From: an uncultured Eubacteriales bacterium
GTDB taxonomy: Bacteria; Bacillota; Clostridia; Peptostreptococcales; Anaerovoracaceae
NCBI GenBank assembly: GCA_902786355.1
Contig: CADABZ010000002.1
Coordinates: 1-64,000 of the forward strand
Direction of reading: 5' to 3'
Length of the DNA: 64,000 nucleotides
Positions 51,919 to 61,918 of the stretch are shown in pieces. Position 1 is the stretch's first letter, and the number at the start of each line of letters is the position of its first letter. The notes beneath the pieces were generated by a model. It was given only the letters and a program-made list of their open reading frames with translations, ran no database searches and had not been told where the DNA came from. A program made the position numbers and the translations under genes.

Positions 51919-52794
51919 ATGAGATCTTCAGAAAAATGGGGAGTCGATGTTGAAACAGCTGTTAGTCTTGCGCTTAAAGATCTCAAGCTTGAAAGAGATG
52001 AGGTTGAAATAGAAGTACTCGAAGAATCATCAAGCGGATTTCTCGGAATCGGATCAAAGCTTGCAAAAGTAAGAGTAACAGCCAAAGAGGACAAGGTAAG
52101 TCCTTCAAAAGAAAAAGCAACATTCGATGATATAGATGCTATCCTTGCAGGTCTTCCTGAAAATTCATCAAACAAGCTGCCTGATGAAGTCAGAGCAGAA
52201 TATGCAAAATATGAAAAGGAAGAGCGTGAGGACGCACGCGCAAGAGAGAAAGCTCTTTCAAAGAACAGAAAGAGCAGCAAATCAAAGAGCAAAAAGTATG
52301 ATCTGTCTGTAGAAGACACTATGCTCTATGAAGTAAAGAAACTGGATCCTATAGAAGGTCATCCTGTAGAAGCTTTCCTCAAAGATATAGCTGAAAAAAT
52401 GGGAATCGATCTCAGCTTCAGCGTAAAAGAAGGAAATGATATAGTATTCGTTGAGATAACAGGTAAAGATACAGGAACTATAATAGGAAAGCGCGGAGCT
52501 ACACTTGACGCTGTACAGTGTCTTGCAAGCTACGTAGTCAATAAAGATCAGAACAAGTACATAAGAGTAATACTCGATGCAGAGAATTACAGGTCAAAGA
52601 GAGAGAAGACTCTTGTCAATCTCGCCAACAGACTTGCAGGTAAGGTTGAAAGGACCAGAAGATCTGTAACACTTGAGCCAATGAATCCGTATGAGCGCAA
52701 AGTGATACACTGTACACTTCAGAATCATCCGAGAGTCAAGACAAGAAGCGAAGGCAAAGATCCTTACCGCAAAGTCATCATAGAGCTTAAATAA
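51919..52794 (+). CDS. jag: RNA-binding protein Jag/KhpB
   Basis: The protein has 291 residues. N-terminal Jag_N domain (VETAVSLALKDLKLERDEVE, SSGFLGIGSKLAKV), a long charged linker (residues about 60-140), a KH domain with IIGKRGATLDAVQ, and the C-terminal R3H domain (NRLAGKVERTRRSVTLEPMN, HPRVKTRSEGKDPYRKV). KhpA/KhpB-type proteins bind RNA and affect cell elongation. The ATG follows the yidC stop directly. A terminator closes the operon. mnmE, its usual next gene, is not here. Confidence 0.95.
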   Translation: MRSSEKWGVDVETAVSLALKDLKLERDEVEIEVLEESSSGFLGIGSKLAKVRVTAKEDKVSPSKEKATFDDIDAILAGLPENSSNKLPDEVRAEYAKYEKEEREDARAREKALSKNRKSSKSKSKKYDLSVEDTMLYEVKKLDPIEGHPVEAFLKDIAEKMGIDLSFSVKEGNDIVFVEITGKDTGTIIGKRGATLDAVQCLASYVVNKDQNKYIRVILDAENYRSKREKTLVNLANRLAGKVERTRRSVTLEPMNPYERKVIHCTLQNHPRVKTRSEGKDPYRKVIIELK

Positions 52795-52811
52795 TAAGAC
52801 GCAGTAATAAG

Positions 52812-52843
52812 ATATCACCCTTTAATCGGGGTGATATTTTTTT
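52812..52843 (+). terminator. Terminator of the rpmH-jag operon
   Basis: ATATCACCC, loop TTTAATC, GGGTGATAT, then seven T: 17 bases after the jag stop. Confidence 0.9.
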
Positions 52844-52949
52844 ATGTAAAGAATAATCAAAGGAATGTAATTACTTGATAAGGTAAAATTTATAACCAAT
52901 AAAAAGATTGTATTAAAAAGGTACAAATGCAGATAAATGGAATTAATTA

Positions 52950-52978
52950 ACCATAGACTGTATTAAATATATTATAAT
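52950..52978 (+). promoter_or_regulatory. Possible promoter of the giant surface protein gene
   Basis: TATAAT at 52973-52978, 55 bases ahead of the start codon, without a good -35 at 17-18 bases. The 238-base gap 52795-53032 otherwise holds the jag terminator and AT-rich DNA. Confidence 0.4.
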
Positions 52979-53032
52979 TTTTCTTAATAACTCATAATAA
53001 CGTACTAAAAACTATTAAAGTGAGGCACGATT

Positions 53033-56000
53033 ATGGAAAAGAGCAGAAACAAGCGAAGAACAGGCAGAGTCATACTGGCATTGGTGCTTTCAGTCGTCAT
53101 GACAGTGACATTTATGCCTGTATGGTCGTTCGCGACTACAGAAGTACCGGAAACATCCGGATCAGATAATCAGGCTTCTGCACAGGAAGCAGAGGAAAAC
53201 ACTGAAAATACGGATCAGGATGAATCAATGTCCGGAAGCAGTGAAGACCTGGATCAGAATGAGTCAGTGTACGGAGACGAGCAGAGTGGGACGGACGTGC
53301 AGACACAGACAGATGATTCACAGGAAAAAGTGACAGAGAATGGTTCTGAATCATCCGGTAATGAAACAACAGATGAAAACGGTTCTTATCCTGATAAGAA
53401 TAACGTTGAGATTTATGCTGAAAAGGAAGCTGTACAAGTAGATGTAACTGTTGACATGGCAGACAGTGATGATCTGTTAATGCAGTTTCTCAAGAATAAA
53501 GTAAGGGAAGAGATAAGCAATGCTCCGGCGAAGAGTGGGGCTAAGAGAAAAACATATTCTCAGTCACGCAAGAGCTCTCTTTCAGGTGCAGAGTTAAAAA
53601 TATATGAAGCCCTTGTGCCACAGATTCAGGCTGTTGCATCTGGAGATAGTAATTCAGCAGAATTTACAGTGTCAATTAGTGATGTTTTCGGTCCCAAGCT
53701 TGAATACACCGCGAATGAACTCGGTTTCGATGAACTTCTTACGGAAACTGAAGAAGGAACATGGACTTTTACAGAAGGATTAGCAGATGCTTTCTTCCAA
53801 CAATATGAGTATGACTCAGAAGCAATAATAGATGCCCTTCTCACAGATATGCCTTATGATCTGTACTGGTATGATAAAACAAGAGGAACAGAGCATGGTA
53901 TTGAGGGTGTCTGTGAATACAGAATATCTCAGGAAACAGGTGAAGAGGTCATCGGCTTCAGAGGTGATGATCCGGTCATTGCTTTCAGCTTCAGAGTTTC
54001 AGCAGATTACAGCGACAGTGGAAATGCAGGAACTACAGATGTTAATACAGATAAGACCAGTGCTGCAGCTGACTTTGCTGACAATACAGCAGATATTATA
54101 GTTTCGCATGAGACTGAAAGTGATATAGAAAAACTTGAATCTTATAAGGACGAGATATGCAATGCTGTAGACTATAATCATCCGGCAGCCGAGCAGGATC
54201 CTCCTTATGGTGATCCATGGCAGCTGATCTGGGTATTCGATAATGATGAAAGTACCAAAGTTGTCTGTGAAGGTTATTCAAAAGCATTTCAGTTTCTCTG
54301 CGATCTGACAGATTTCAACAGTTCAATGATAGACTGCTATCGTGTGACCGGTAAAATGGGAGGAGGTACAGGAGCCGGAAATCACATGTGGAATATAGTG
54401 CACATGGATGACGGTAATAACTATCTTGCCGATATAACAAATTGTGATGATGGTTCAGCAGGTAATCCTGATCTGCTTTTCATGAAAAAGCCTCTTGAAG
54501 AAGCTGAATCCGGTTATGACTATAGCTTTGACTGTCTGGGGCAGACGACCAACTACAGCTATGATGAAGATACCAGAAAAATATACAGCGAAGAAGAACT
54601 GACCCTCGCAGACAAAGACTATGATCCTGATTTCGGGGGAGGTGGCAATGAAGAAGAGGATACTCCTTATTTTGAATACATAATAAAAGACAGATACGGC
54701 CCGATTTACAGCGACGGGGACACAGTGCTCACATTGGATATACCGGAAGGGACAGAACTTCCTGATTATAACAAATTCACACTGATGCAGGTTGGAACAG
54801 CAATACCTAAGGAGGACGAAGAAGGTTTTGACTGGGTATTGTATTTTGAAGAAGGTAAGGAATTCACATTTGATGAAGAGACCCTGGAGATAACAATACA
54901 TGGAGAAGAAGCTAAAGCAGCGCTTGAATATGGAAATATAAGTGTATTCATTGCCGGAGCTGTTCAGGGAAGCGGCGGTGAGGAAGACAGAGAAGTGTGG
55001 CTTGCTGGTGGAAATTTTGATTACAGAAATCCTGAAATAGAATTAAATATTGAAGATGAGAAGACTATGCTCGTCGGATGGGAAGACTATCTGAATAAAG
55101 AAAATGAAGGATGGCTCAGGAACAGCTCTAATCCTGATGGATCAGATATCAACTATGAAATACTGTCTGTGGAAAGTAGTGACGAGACTGTAGTTTCAGT
55201 TGAATATATTGAAGACCAATTGGGGTATAAATATTCGGCGCTTGCTGTAGGAGATGCAGATCTGACCTTCGTCTGCCAACTGGAAGGAATAGCAGTCCCG
55301 GTAGTCCATGTCATGCATGTACATGTAAGAGAACGTATTTACAGTACTGACGTATGGACTCGGAGCGGCAGCGATAGTTTCCTTCCGGGTGCTACAGTAG
55401 ACTTCGAAGCATTTGCTGAGCAGAAATATAACGAGACTGATCCTGAAACCGACAGTATAAGTGAGATAACTGAGCCTGTAGACGCCGGCATGCTGGTGTG
55501 GTCTGTCGAAGATGGTGAAGATGCAGTCAATGGAGATATCACAGCCGGAGAAGACGGTATTACAGCATCACTGAAAATCAAGTCTTATGATGAGCTTAAG
55601 GACGAAAACGGAGAAGTCGACAGAGAAATCCGTGTCAGACTGTCTGTGATAGATGGTGAGGACACAGATCCTGTTTCATACCGTGATTACGTGATCCACG
55701 TCAGGAGCGGTTATGTAGAAATCACTCCTGCCGATGAATTCACCGCGCTCAAGGATATGGAGGTGGGAGAGTCCAGGACAGTCACACTTCAGGCAAGAGA
55801 GTATTCCTCACAGGGAGGAGAAGGTTTTGATGAAGACGGAAGCAGACCTTTAGAAAATGTACACTTTACCTGGGAATATGACAGCGATTGCGTAGAGGTA
55901 AAAGACAATGAAGGCAATTTCATCGGCTATGATGAAGAGACCGGTGAATATGCAGATACGGGAAATACGACCGGTTCTTCGTGCACATTCACTATAACAA

Positions 56001-59000
56001 GAAAAGAAGACTGGGATGGAAGGCTGATGGCGACAGCCCAGTGGGGAGAAGAAGAAGAATCTGTCAGCAGAGAGATAAGATTCAATCATAAGAACTATGA
56101 CCTGTATCTTGAAGGAGATGAGAGTGAAGGTCTGTACAGTGACGGGGATCATACGCTGTATCTTAAGGCAGATGACCTTTCTGAAGAAATACTCGAAAAA
56201 CTGAGAGTGGAATACAGCCTCGGGATCGAAAAAGAAGGTTGGAACTGGGATGATGACCCTGATGAAGAAAATCGCTGGGAGATCCTGGAGAACCCTTCCG
56301 GCAGCGAACCACAGCTTTATACTGTAGCAGAGAACGGCAGATCGATAACGCTTCACGGTGACGCACTGTATCAGAAGCTCGGAAGAGAAGAAGACATACA
56401 TGTCTTTGCAAAGGTATTGATCGGACCTGATGCGGAATATCCGGCTGCGGAAATTGACAGATCAATAATGCTTCATGAAGCGACTCTTGAATGGGAAAAA
56501 GAAGAAGACAGAGATATGCTTCCTGGATGGGACGGTTCGATACGAAACGCCTACAGGCTGTGGATAGAAAACTCTGAGCATCCCGGCCGTGATGAAGAGT
56601 GGTATCAGGTAACCGACGTTACTGTAGAGTCAGGCGCTGAATATCTGGATGACTGGTGTCTGGACGGAAGCAGCACACTCAAAAAACAGTATGATCAGGA
56701 TGATGAGACAAGCGAAGATTACTGGTGGGATTACAGGATAAAGGATCTGAATGAGTTGCCGGATGATTTCAGCGACGCGAAAGTCACTTTCAGGGTCAAT
56801 GTGGCGGACAATGAATGGGGTGTTGAATCATATACATTTGATGTGAATATCACCAGAGATGTTTTCGAAGTCCGAATAGAAGCTGAAGATAATAAATACG
56901 CCGGTCTGCCGGGAACGACGATCCCGCTCACGGCCATTGCGGAACATAAGTATCTTGATGACGAGAACAGATATACCATAGATACAGAAGGACTCGGCTA
57001 TGAGTGGTCAGTAGATGAAAACGCCAGAGATCTCGCAGAGGTAATACCGGATGAAAATGATCCGTCGAAGGCCATACTTGTACTTAATGAGCTTCCTGAT
57101 GGAGAGGACTGGATAGATGAGGAATTTGGAGTACATGTGGAGCTGACATACAGCGAAGACGGAGGAAACCCTGCTAATGTCGGAGGCAGTGATCTGAGGA
57201 TCCGTGTAACCAGTCAATACTCAGAGATCATCCCGCGTACACTGGACCGTGAGCTCGATACCGGCGCAACCATTGCTTTTGAGCCGGAGGTACACGTATA
57301 TGACTTAGGCCTTCCTGATGAGAACCCGGAAGACAGATATCGTGTGGTTGATGCCGATGATGTTCAGTATAATTTCTACTTTGATGAAAACGCTCTTAAG
57401 ATCACCGGCCCTGAAGGCGAGGAAATAAGAGAGGGAGAAATCTGTGATTCAGGCGAATATCAGATAACAAGAATAGGCGACTGGGATACAAACCTTAAGG
57501 TAAATGCTTTCTGGAGCGACGGTTCTGCAGAGCAGGAGTACTGGTTCAACAACAAAGAATACCATCTGGATTTCGAAGCTGAGTCCAGAGATGTATACAT
57601 TGATGGAGAGAGAGAAGTCAGGCTCAATACAGACCCCCTCGGAGACAACTGGAGCGACAGATATGATATCGATTTCATAGTCGGCATCGGCAACTGGAAT
57701 GAAGAAACAGAGAGTTTTGAATGGGAAGAGACATACACAGAAGGTATTGAGTATACAGAAGATCTCTCCGTGCCGGGAGTTACGATCATAGGCAGCGCCC
57801 TTGATGAGGAATTAATAGACAGAGACATACTGATCGTCTATCAGCTGAAAGCAAAAGGATCGGAAAAGATCCTCAGTGAGGACGACTTCAATGTACATGT
57901 CTGCGAGGCATGGGAAGAAAGCGGTCTTCCGGAGGAGAATGAGAATATCGATCTCCTGCGGGGATGGGACTACACCATTGACGGACATATTGACTACCAC
58001 AGAGGAAATGCGGAAAATCCGGATATCTCAGGAGAGTACATCATTCAGAGTGTGACATACGCCAACGCACCGGGAACATCCTCTGATGATTTCACCAGTA
58101 TAGAGGCGAGACCTGTCTCTGACGAAGAAGGAGGCAGACTTGAATGGAAAGTCCGCGCCAACGCACCGGGAACATCAGTAATAAGAATAACATATACCGA
58201 CAGCAATGATGATTCAGGCGAAGAGCATACCCGAGACTTCAATATAAATGTTAAAGAAGATATATATGAAGTCACTATCGATAGTGTAGACGGTGTATTC
58301 GAAGTAAATCCTGGAGAAACGATCAGGCTGAAAGCATATGCTGTACACAAGACCACAATAGATGACGATAACGGAAACTGGCGCTACGAGGAAAAGCAGG
58401 AAGACTTTGACTATGAGTGGGAACTCGGCGATCCTTCTGTAGCTGATCTGGAGCCGGACGCTGACGACCCGTCGATGGCTGTTCTTACATTCCATGATGA
58501 TGCAGAGGACGCAGGCACTGAAGTCAGAGTAAAAGTCTTTGTGGACGGCGCAGAAGTGGCAGGCAGTTTTGACTACTACAGAGCGTCATCTGAATTCGTT
58601 GAAATAACACCTGCTACGATCCCATCTGACATGAAGGTAGGAGAGTCTGTAGAACTTGATATGAAGACGTCGCTGAAACGCAACGGCGAAACGGTCAGAG
58701 ACATAGATGACGCCGGTTACGTCTGGTGTCATGATGGCAACAGGATCCTTATCGAAGCGATAGATGATAGTGGTGATGCAACCGAGATATTTAACGGTCA
58801 GAAGAGTGATACCTCTAAAGTGAGGATCACAAGGCTGGCATCAAACTACATTAGATTCCCTCTTCGCTCAGAGTGGGGCAACCATTCCAAATGGCACGCT
58901 TACTACCTCGATCCTGTAGAATGCAGCATCAGTCTTGACGCACCGGATGATGAGCAGATCACTCTGACTGAAGGTGAGACCGGCGAGCTGCACTTCCTGA

Positions 59001-60601
59001 CTGAAGGCTTCGACGGGGAGAATATCACATACGAGCCTTCGATAGTAGTCTGGAATGATGAAAAGAACGATTTTGATGTAGTCGAAGGCCTCGGTGAGGA
59101 CGACGTAATCCTGACCAAGACAGATGACGGTTTCGACTTAGCGGTCAGTACTGACGCGCTTACAGAAAAAGACGCAGACAGGTTCAATATCCGTATCAGA
59201 GCCTTTGTCGGAGACAGAGAGGTCGGATTTACACAGGAACGCCCGATCCAGATAGCGAAATGGACGGATCCGACATATGAATGGGCAGATGACAATTCAA
59301 AAGTCACAGCGACACGTAATTTTGGCTATGCAGAAGGCGATGGCTTCCATGTCATCGACACAGATACAGAAACTGCTGAAACGACCGCAGAAACAGTAGA
59401 TCCGACATGTACAGCCAAGGGAAAGACTACATATACAGCAGTATTTGAAAACCCTGCATTCAGTGTTGATCCTAAAGTCGTAGAAATTCCTGTCGATGAG
59501 AATGCACACGACTGGGGAGAGCCGACATATGAATGGTCCGACGACAACAGCACCGTGACTGCAAAGAGAGTCTGCGGAAACGATGCAAGCCACGTCGAGG
59601 AAGAGACAGTCAATACGACGAATGCAGAAACGACTCCGGCAACATGTGAGAGCGGCAGCGTAACTACATTTACTGCAGAATTCACAAACGCAGAATTCGC
59701 AAAACAGACTAAGGATGTCACAAATGATGATGCGCTCGGCCATGACTGGGGTGAATGGGAACCATCTGAGACCGAAGAAGGATTACTGCAGAGGACCTGC
59801 GGTAGATGCGGAAAAACTGAGACAAAACAGGCGCATACACATTCGATGCAAAAGGTTGCACTGAAGAAAGCTACAGCTACAGCCGCCGGAAATATCGAAT
59901 ACTGGAAATGCAGCGGTTGCAATAAGCTTTTCAGCGACAAAGACGGGAAGAACGAGATTACGCAGAATAAGACAGTTATCCCTAAAGTCAATGCTCCGAC
60001 GGGGAAAGTTACTATCCTTAATACAGTAGCGAATTCCTCAAAGAAGACCAACGATGTCATCTGGGACAAATCAAAGGTCAGCAATGCTACGAATTACGAG
60101 CTTCAGTGGAGAACCAGAGGCTCATCGACCTGGAAGAAGACAACTACAGGAAACACTGTCAGAGGTGTCACAACAGGTCTGACAATAGGAGGTCTGTATG
60201 AGATCAGAGTCAGACCTTATAAGGCTGCAACCGCGACTACAGAGGCTGCATACGGTGCGTGGTCATCGAGCGTATACAGATACTTCTTCACTACACAGAA
60301 GATCCGCCTTGCATCAAAGACCGCGGGAACATTCACAATGAGCTGGGCCAGAGACTCAAACGCAACAAGCTATCAGGTCCTGTATACGACCAACAAGAAC
60401 GGTTCAGGCGCAGCACAGAATATCAAGACTGCAGGTAAGACAGCTACAAGCATAACAGTCAAAGATATCAAGGTGAACGGAAAAGCTCAGGCGCTCAGGA
60501 GAGGTGCGACATATTACGTACAGGTCAGAGAGGTCAGAACAGTCGGCGGTATCAATTACATCGGCAATATATCATGTCCGGTAGCAGTCAAAATAAAATA
60601 A
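53033..60601 (+). CDS. Giant secreted transglutaminase-like, multi-module surface protein
   Basis: The protein has 2,522 residues. A basic N-terminus and hydrophobic stretch (VILALVLSVVMTVTFMPVWS) form a signal peptide with cleavage near FAT. An acidic Ser/Thr/Asp/Glu linker follows (35-130). A transglutaminase-like domain at about 375-510 has Cys in VVCEGYSKAF (about 412), His in GNHMWNIV (about 450) and Asp in YLADITNCDD (about 466). Next come three diverged modules beginning near residues 546, 1023 and 1510, plus a partial fourth near 1965; each holds [YD]SDGD or similar, W[DE]-type MLxGW motifs and Ig-like EITP strands. Two or three HDWGEPTYEWS-type repeats (2080-2280) with CxxC pairs lead to two FN3-like domains (2320-2522). 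No LPxTG or S-layer motif. It probably acts at the cell surface; substrate unknown. Confidence 0.85.
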   Translation: MEKSRNKRRTGRVILALVLSVVMTVTFMPVWSFATTEVPETSGSDNQASAQEAEENTENTDQDESMSGSSEDLDQNESVYGDEQSGTDVQTQTDDSQEKVTENGSESSGNETTDENGSYPDKNNVEIYAEKEAVQVDVTVDMADSDDLLMQFLKNKVREEISNAPAKSGAKRKTYSQSRKSSLSGAELKIYEALVPQIQAVASGDSNSAEFTVSISDVFGPKLEYTANELGFDELLTETEEGTWTFTEGLADAFFQQYEYDSEAIIDALLTDMPYDLYWYDKTRGTEHGIEGVCEYRISQETGEEVIGFRGDDPVIAFSFRVSADYSDSGNAGTTDVNTDKTSAAADFADNTADIIVSHETESDIEKLESYKDEICNAVDYNHPAAEQDPPYGDPWQLIWVFDNDESTKVVCEGYSKAFQFLCDLTDFNSSMIDCYRVTGKMGGGTGAGNHMWNIVHMDDGNNYLADITNCDDGSAGNPDLLFMKKPLEEAESGYDYSFDCLGQTTNYSYDEDTRKIYSEEELTLADKDYDPDFGGGGNEEEDTPYFEYIIKDRYGPIYSDGDTVLTLDIPEGTELPDYNKFTLMQVGTAIPKEDEEGFDWVLYFEEGKEFTFDEETLEITIHGEEAKAALEYGNISVFIAGAVQGSGGEEDREVWLAGGNFDYRNPEIELNIEDEKTMLVGWEDYLNKENEGWLRNSSNPDGSDINYEILSVESSDETVVSVEYIEDQLGYKYSALAVGDADLTFVCQLEGIAVPVVHVMHVHVRERIYSTDVWTRSGSDSFLPGATVDFEAFAEQKYNETDPETDSISEITEPVDAGMLVWSVEDGEDAVNGDITAGEDGITASLKIKSYDELKDENGEVDREIRVRLSVIDGEDTDPVSYRDYVIHVRSGYVEITPADEFTALKDMEVGESRTVTLQAREYSSQGGEGFDEDGSRPLENVHFTWEYDSDCVEVKDNEGNFIGYDEETGEYADTGNTTGSSCTFTITRKEDWDGRLMATAQWGEEEESVSREIRFNHKNYDLYLEGDESEGLYSDGDHTLYLKADDLSEEILEKLRVEYSLGIEKEGWNWDDDPDEENRWEILENPSGSEPQLYTVAENGRSITLHGDALYQKLGREEDIHVFAKVLIGPDAEYPAAEIDRSIMLHEATLEWEKEEDRDMLPGWDGSIRNAYRLWIENSEHPGRDEEWYQVTDVTVESGAEYLDDWCLDGSSTLKKQYDQDDETSEDYWWDYRIKDLNELPDDFSDAKVTFRVNVADNEWGVESYTFDVNITRDVFEVRIEAEDNKYAGLPGTTIPLTAIAEHKYLDDENRYTIDTEGLGYEWSVDENARDLAEVIPDENDPSKAILVLNELPDGEDWIDEEFGVHVELTYSEDGGNPANVGGSDLRIRVTSQYSEIIPRTLDRELDTGATIAFEPEVHVYDLGLPDENPEDRYRVVDADDVQYNFYFDENALKITGPEGEEIREGEICDSGEYQITRIGDWDTNLKVNAFWSDGSAEQEYWFNNKEYHLDFEAESRDVYIDGEREVRLNTDPLGDNWSDRYDIDFIVGIGNWNEETESFEWEETYTEGIEYTEDLSVPGVTIIGSALDEELIDRDILIVYQLKAKGSEKILSEDDFNVHVCEAWEESGLPEENENIDLLRGWDYTIDGHIDYHRGNAENPDISGEYIIQSVTYANAPGTSSDDFTSIEARPVSDEEGGRLEWKVRANAPGTSVIRITYTDSNDDSGEEHTRDFNINVKEDIYEVTIDSVDGVFEVNPGETIRLKAYAVHKTTIDDDNGNWRYEEKQEDFDYEWELGDPSVADLEPDADDPSMAVLTFHDDAEDAGTEVRVKVFVDGAEVAGSFDYYRASSEFVEITPATIPSDMKVGESVELDMKTSLKRNGETVRDIDDAGYVWCHDGNRILIEAIDDSGDATEIFNGQKSDTSKVRITRLASNYIRFPLRSEWGNHSKWHAYYLDPVECSISLDAPDDEQITLTEGETGELHFLTEGFDGENITYEPSIVVWNDEKNDFDVVEGLGEDDVILTKTDDGFDLAVSTDALTEKDADRFNIRIRAFVGDREVGFTQERPIQIAKWTDPTYEWADDNSKVTATRNFGYAEGDGFHVIDTDTETAETTAETVDPTCTAKGKTTYTAVFENPAFSVDPKVVEIPVDENAHDWGEPTYEWSDDNSTVTAKRVCGNDASHVEEETVNTTNAETTPATCESGSVTTFTAEFTNAEFAKQTKDVTNDDALGHDWGEWEPSETEEGLLQRTCGRCGKTETKQAHTHSMQKVALKKATATAAGNIEYWKCSGCNKLFSDKDGKNEITQNKTVIPKVNAPTGKVTILNTVANSSKKTNDVIWDKSKVSNATNYELQWRTRGSSTWKKTTTGNTVRGVTTGLTIGGLYEIRVRPYKAATATTEAAYGAWSSSVYRYFFTTQKIRLASKTAGTFTMSWARDSNATSYQVLYTTNKNGSGAAQNIKTAGKTATSITVKDIKVNGKAQALRRGATYYVQVREVRTVGGINYIGNISCPVAVKIK

Positions 60602-60630
60602 ACTTGAACATTTCCACTGGCAGTTCAAAC

Positions 60631-60668
60631 AAAATGGGCAGGATCGTGAGATCCTGCCCTGTACTTTT
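60631..60668. terminator. Bidirectional terminator between convergent genes
   Basis: GGGCAGGATC-GTGA-GATCCTGCCC, ten perfect pairs (60636-60659), with TTTTT on the plus side (60665-60669) and TTTT on the minus side. It serves the giant gene and the lipoprotein gene. Confidence 0.85.
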
Positions 60669-60685
60669 TACGAGTAATAATAAAA

Positions 60686-61111
60686 CTAATCAACAGCACC
60701 GGAGGAGTTGAATGTCTTGGTAACTATGACTTCATCTCCATAAGTATAATTGACTATTATCTGTACACCGGAAATCTTGGATTCATCCTCAAGCTGTTTG
60801 CAGAGGCTTGCGAATGTGCTTCCGGTATTTTCAAGTGCGGAAGTGAGCTGTTCTACCATCAGATCGCTTTTTACAACATCCTCAGTCACTCCGCTAAGGC
60901 CTGCGAGATCGTATGTGTAGATAACATCGTTTCCTTTGAAAGAAACAGTGAGACCGGATGAGTCAGCGGCTTTCTGGACCTCTTCCATAGCATCCTTATC
61001 TTTGTTGACATACTCTTCTATAGTCTTAGGAGCACTGTTGCATGCGGATGCCATAACAGACATCATCATGACGAATGTGATTAATAATGCGACAAGGCCT
61101 TTCTTTTTCAT
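60686..61111 (-). CDS. Small lipoprotein, DUF4854-like
   Basis: A 141-residue protein with GGAGG before the ATG. The signal peptide ends in a lipobox (VMASAC), giving a lipid-anchored Cys at residue 24. The mature part (IEEYVNKDKDAMEEVQKAAD, then VSFKGNDVIYTYDLAG) resembles small Firmicutes lipoproteins of the DUF4854 type (recalled, not searched). Function unknown. It is preceded on the same strand by the Asn-rich gene, 54 bases away, so both may be in one transcript. Confidence 0.72.
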   Translation of the reverse strand: MKKKGLVALLITFVMMMSVMASACNSAPKTIEEYVNKDKDAMEEVQKAADSSGLTVSFKGNDVIYTYDLAGLSGVTEDVVKSDLMVEQLTSALENTGSTFASLCKQLEDESKISGVQIIVNYTYGDEVIVTKTFNSSGAVD

Positions 61112-61165
61112 AGATATCCTCCTTAAATATATGCAAAATTCAATGATAAGTAAGATGAATAAAGA

Positions 61166-61822
61166 TTAGTTGTCACCTCCGCCGAGCAGAGTGTCGAGGA
61201 TCCCGCTTGCAGAAGGTTTACCCGATGTTCCGTCATCATTGGTTATAGCGCTGCTTCCGGAACTGCTGCTTCCTGAATTACGGTTGCTGTTTCCGGAATC
61301 GTTGTCATTGTAGCTGTTATTATTGCTGCTATTGCCATTATTGCTGTCGTTATTATAATTGCTGTTGCTGTCGTTATTATTGTAGCTGTTGTTATTGCTG
61401 TTATTATTGTTGCTGTCGAAGATGCTGTTGCCGTTATTGTTGTTATTATTATTGTTATTGTTGTTGTAGCTGTTGTTTCTGGCGTCTTCAGCTTCTTTCT
61501 TTGCTGCTTCGAGCTCCTTCTGAGCTTTGGTCTTCACTTTGGAGACATCTTCTTTGAATTCAGTGATTATTTCGTAAGCTTCCTTACGTGTGGTTGCTGT
61601 TTCAAGATCCTTCTTGGCATCATCGATATAACCCTGGACCTCAGCGTTCTCCGGAGAATCGTAATCAGACAATTCAACAGAATTGAGGACCTTTCCGGCA
61701 TCCTTTACAGCCAGTTTACCATCGAGCACTCTGTAACCGTAAGCGCCGCCAATTGCAGAAGCGATCATCAGTATAAGAACGAGTATTATCTTAGCGCCTG
61801 CGCCGCCTTTTTTGTTATTCAT
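61166..61822 (-). CDS. Asn-rich membrane-anchored protein, unknown function
   Basis: A 218-residue protein from the ATG at 61822 (GGGAG 8 bases upstream); the longer frame to 61864 lacks a start signal. A short basic N-terminus, one membrane segment (IILVLILMIASAIGGAYGY), and an outside helical, lysine/glutamate-rich part (about 35-115) that looks like a coiled coil. Then a tract of about 70 residues almost only Asn with Ser, Asp, Tyr and Gly, including an N11 run. The end is GGGDN. The DNA behind the tract is a run of AAC/AAT/AGC triplets, so it may vary in length by slippage (inference). No family recognised. Confidence 0.68.
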   Translation of the reverse strand: MNNKKGGAGAKIILVLILMIASAIGGAYGYRVLDGKLAVKDAGKVLNSVELSDYDSPENAEVQGYIDDAKKDLETATTRKEAYEIITEFKEDVSKVKTKAQKELEAAKKEAEDARNNSYNNNNNNNNNNNGNSIFDSNNNNSNNNSYNNNDSNSNYNNDSNNGNSSNNNSYNDNDSGNSNRNSGSSSSGSSAITNDDGTSGKPSASGILDTLLGGGDN

Positions 61823-61918
61823 CCTTGTATCTCCCGTCTCAAGTAAAAAAACAATACAACACAAATTATAACATACCGCGATACAAATAATGCTATAATT
61901 ATTTCAAAGGAGCCAGAA

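Noticed and set aside
53033..60601. Sortase (LPxTG) or SLH anchoring of the giant protein
   Set aside because: The C-terminus ends in an FN3-like strand with no LPxTG, hydrophobic tail or SLH motif.
61290..61470. Repeated triplets considered as a CRISPR array or tandem-repeat locus
   Set aside because: No constant repeat/spacer units; the pattern is codon repetition for Asn within an open frame with a start signal.
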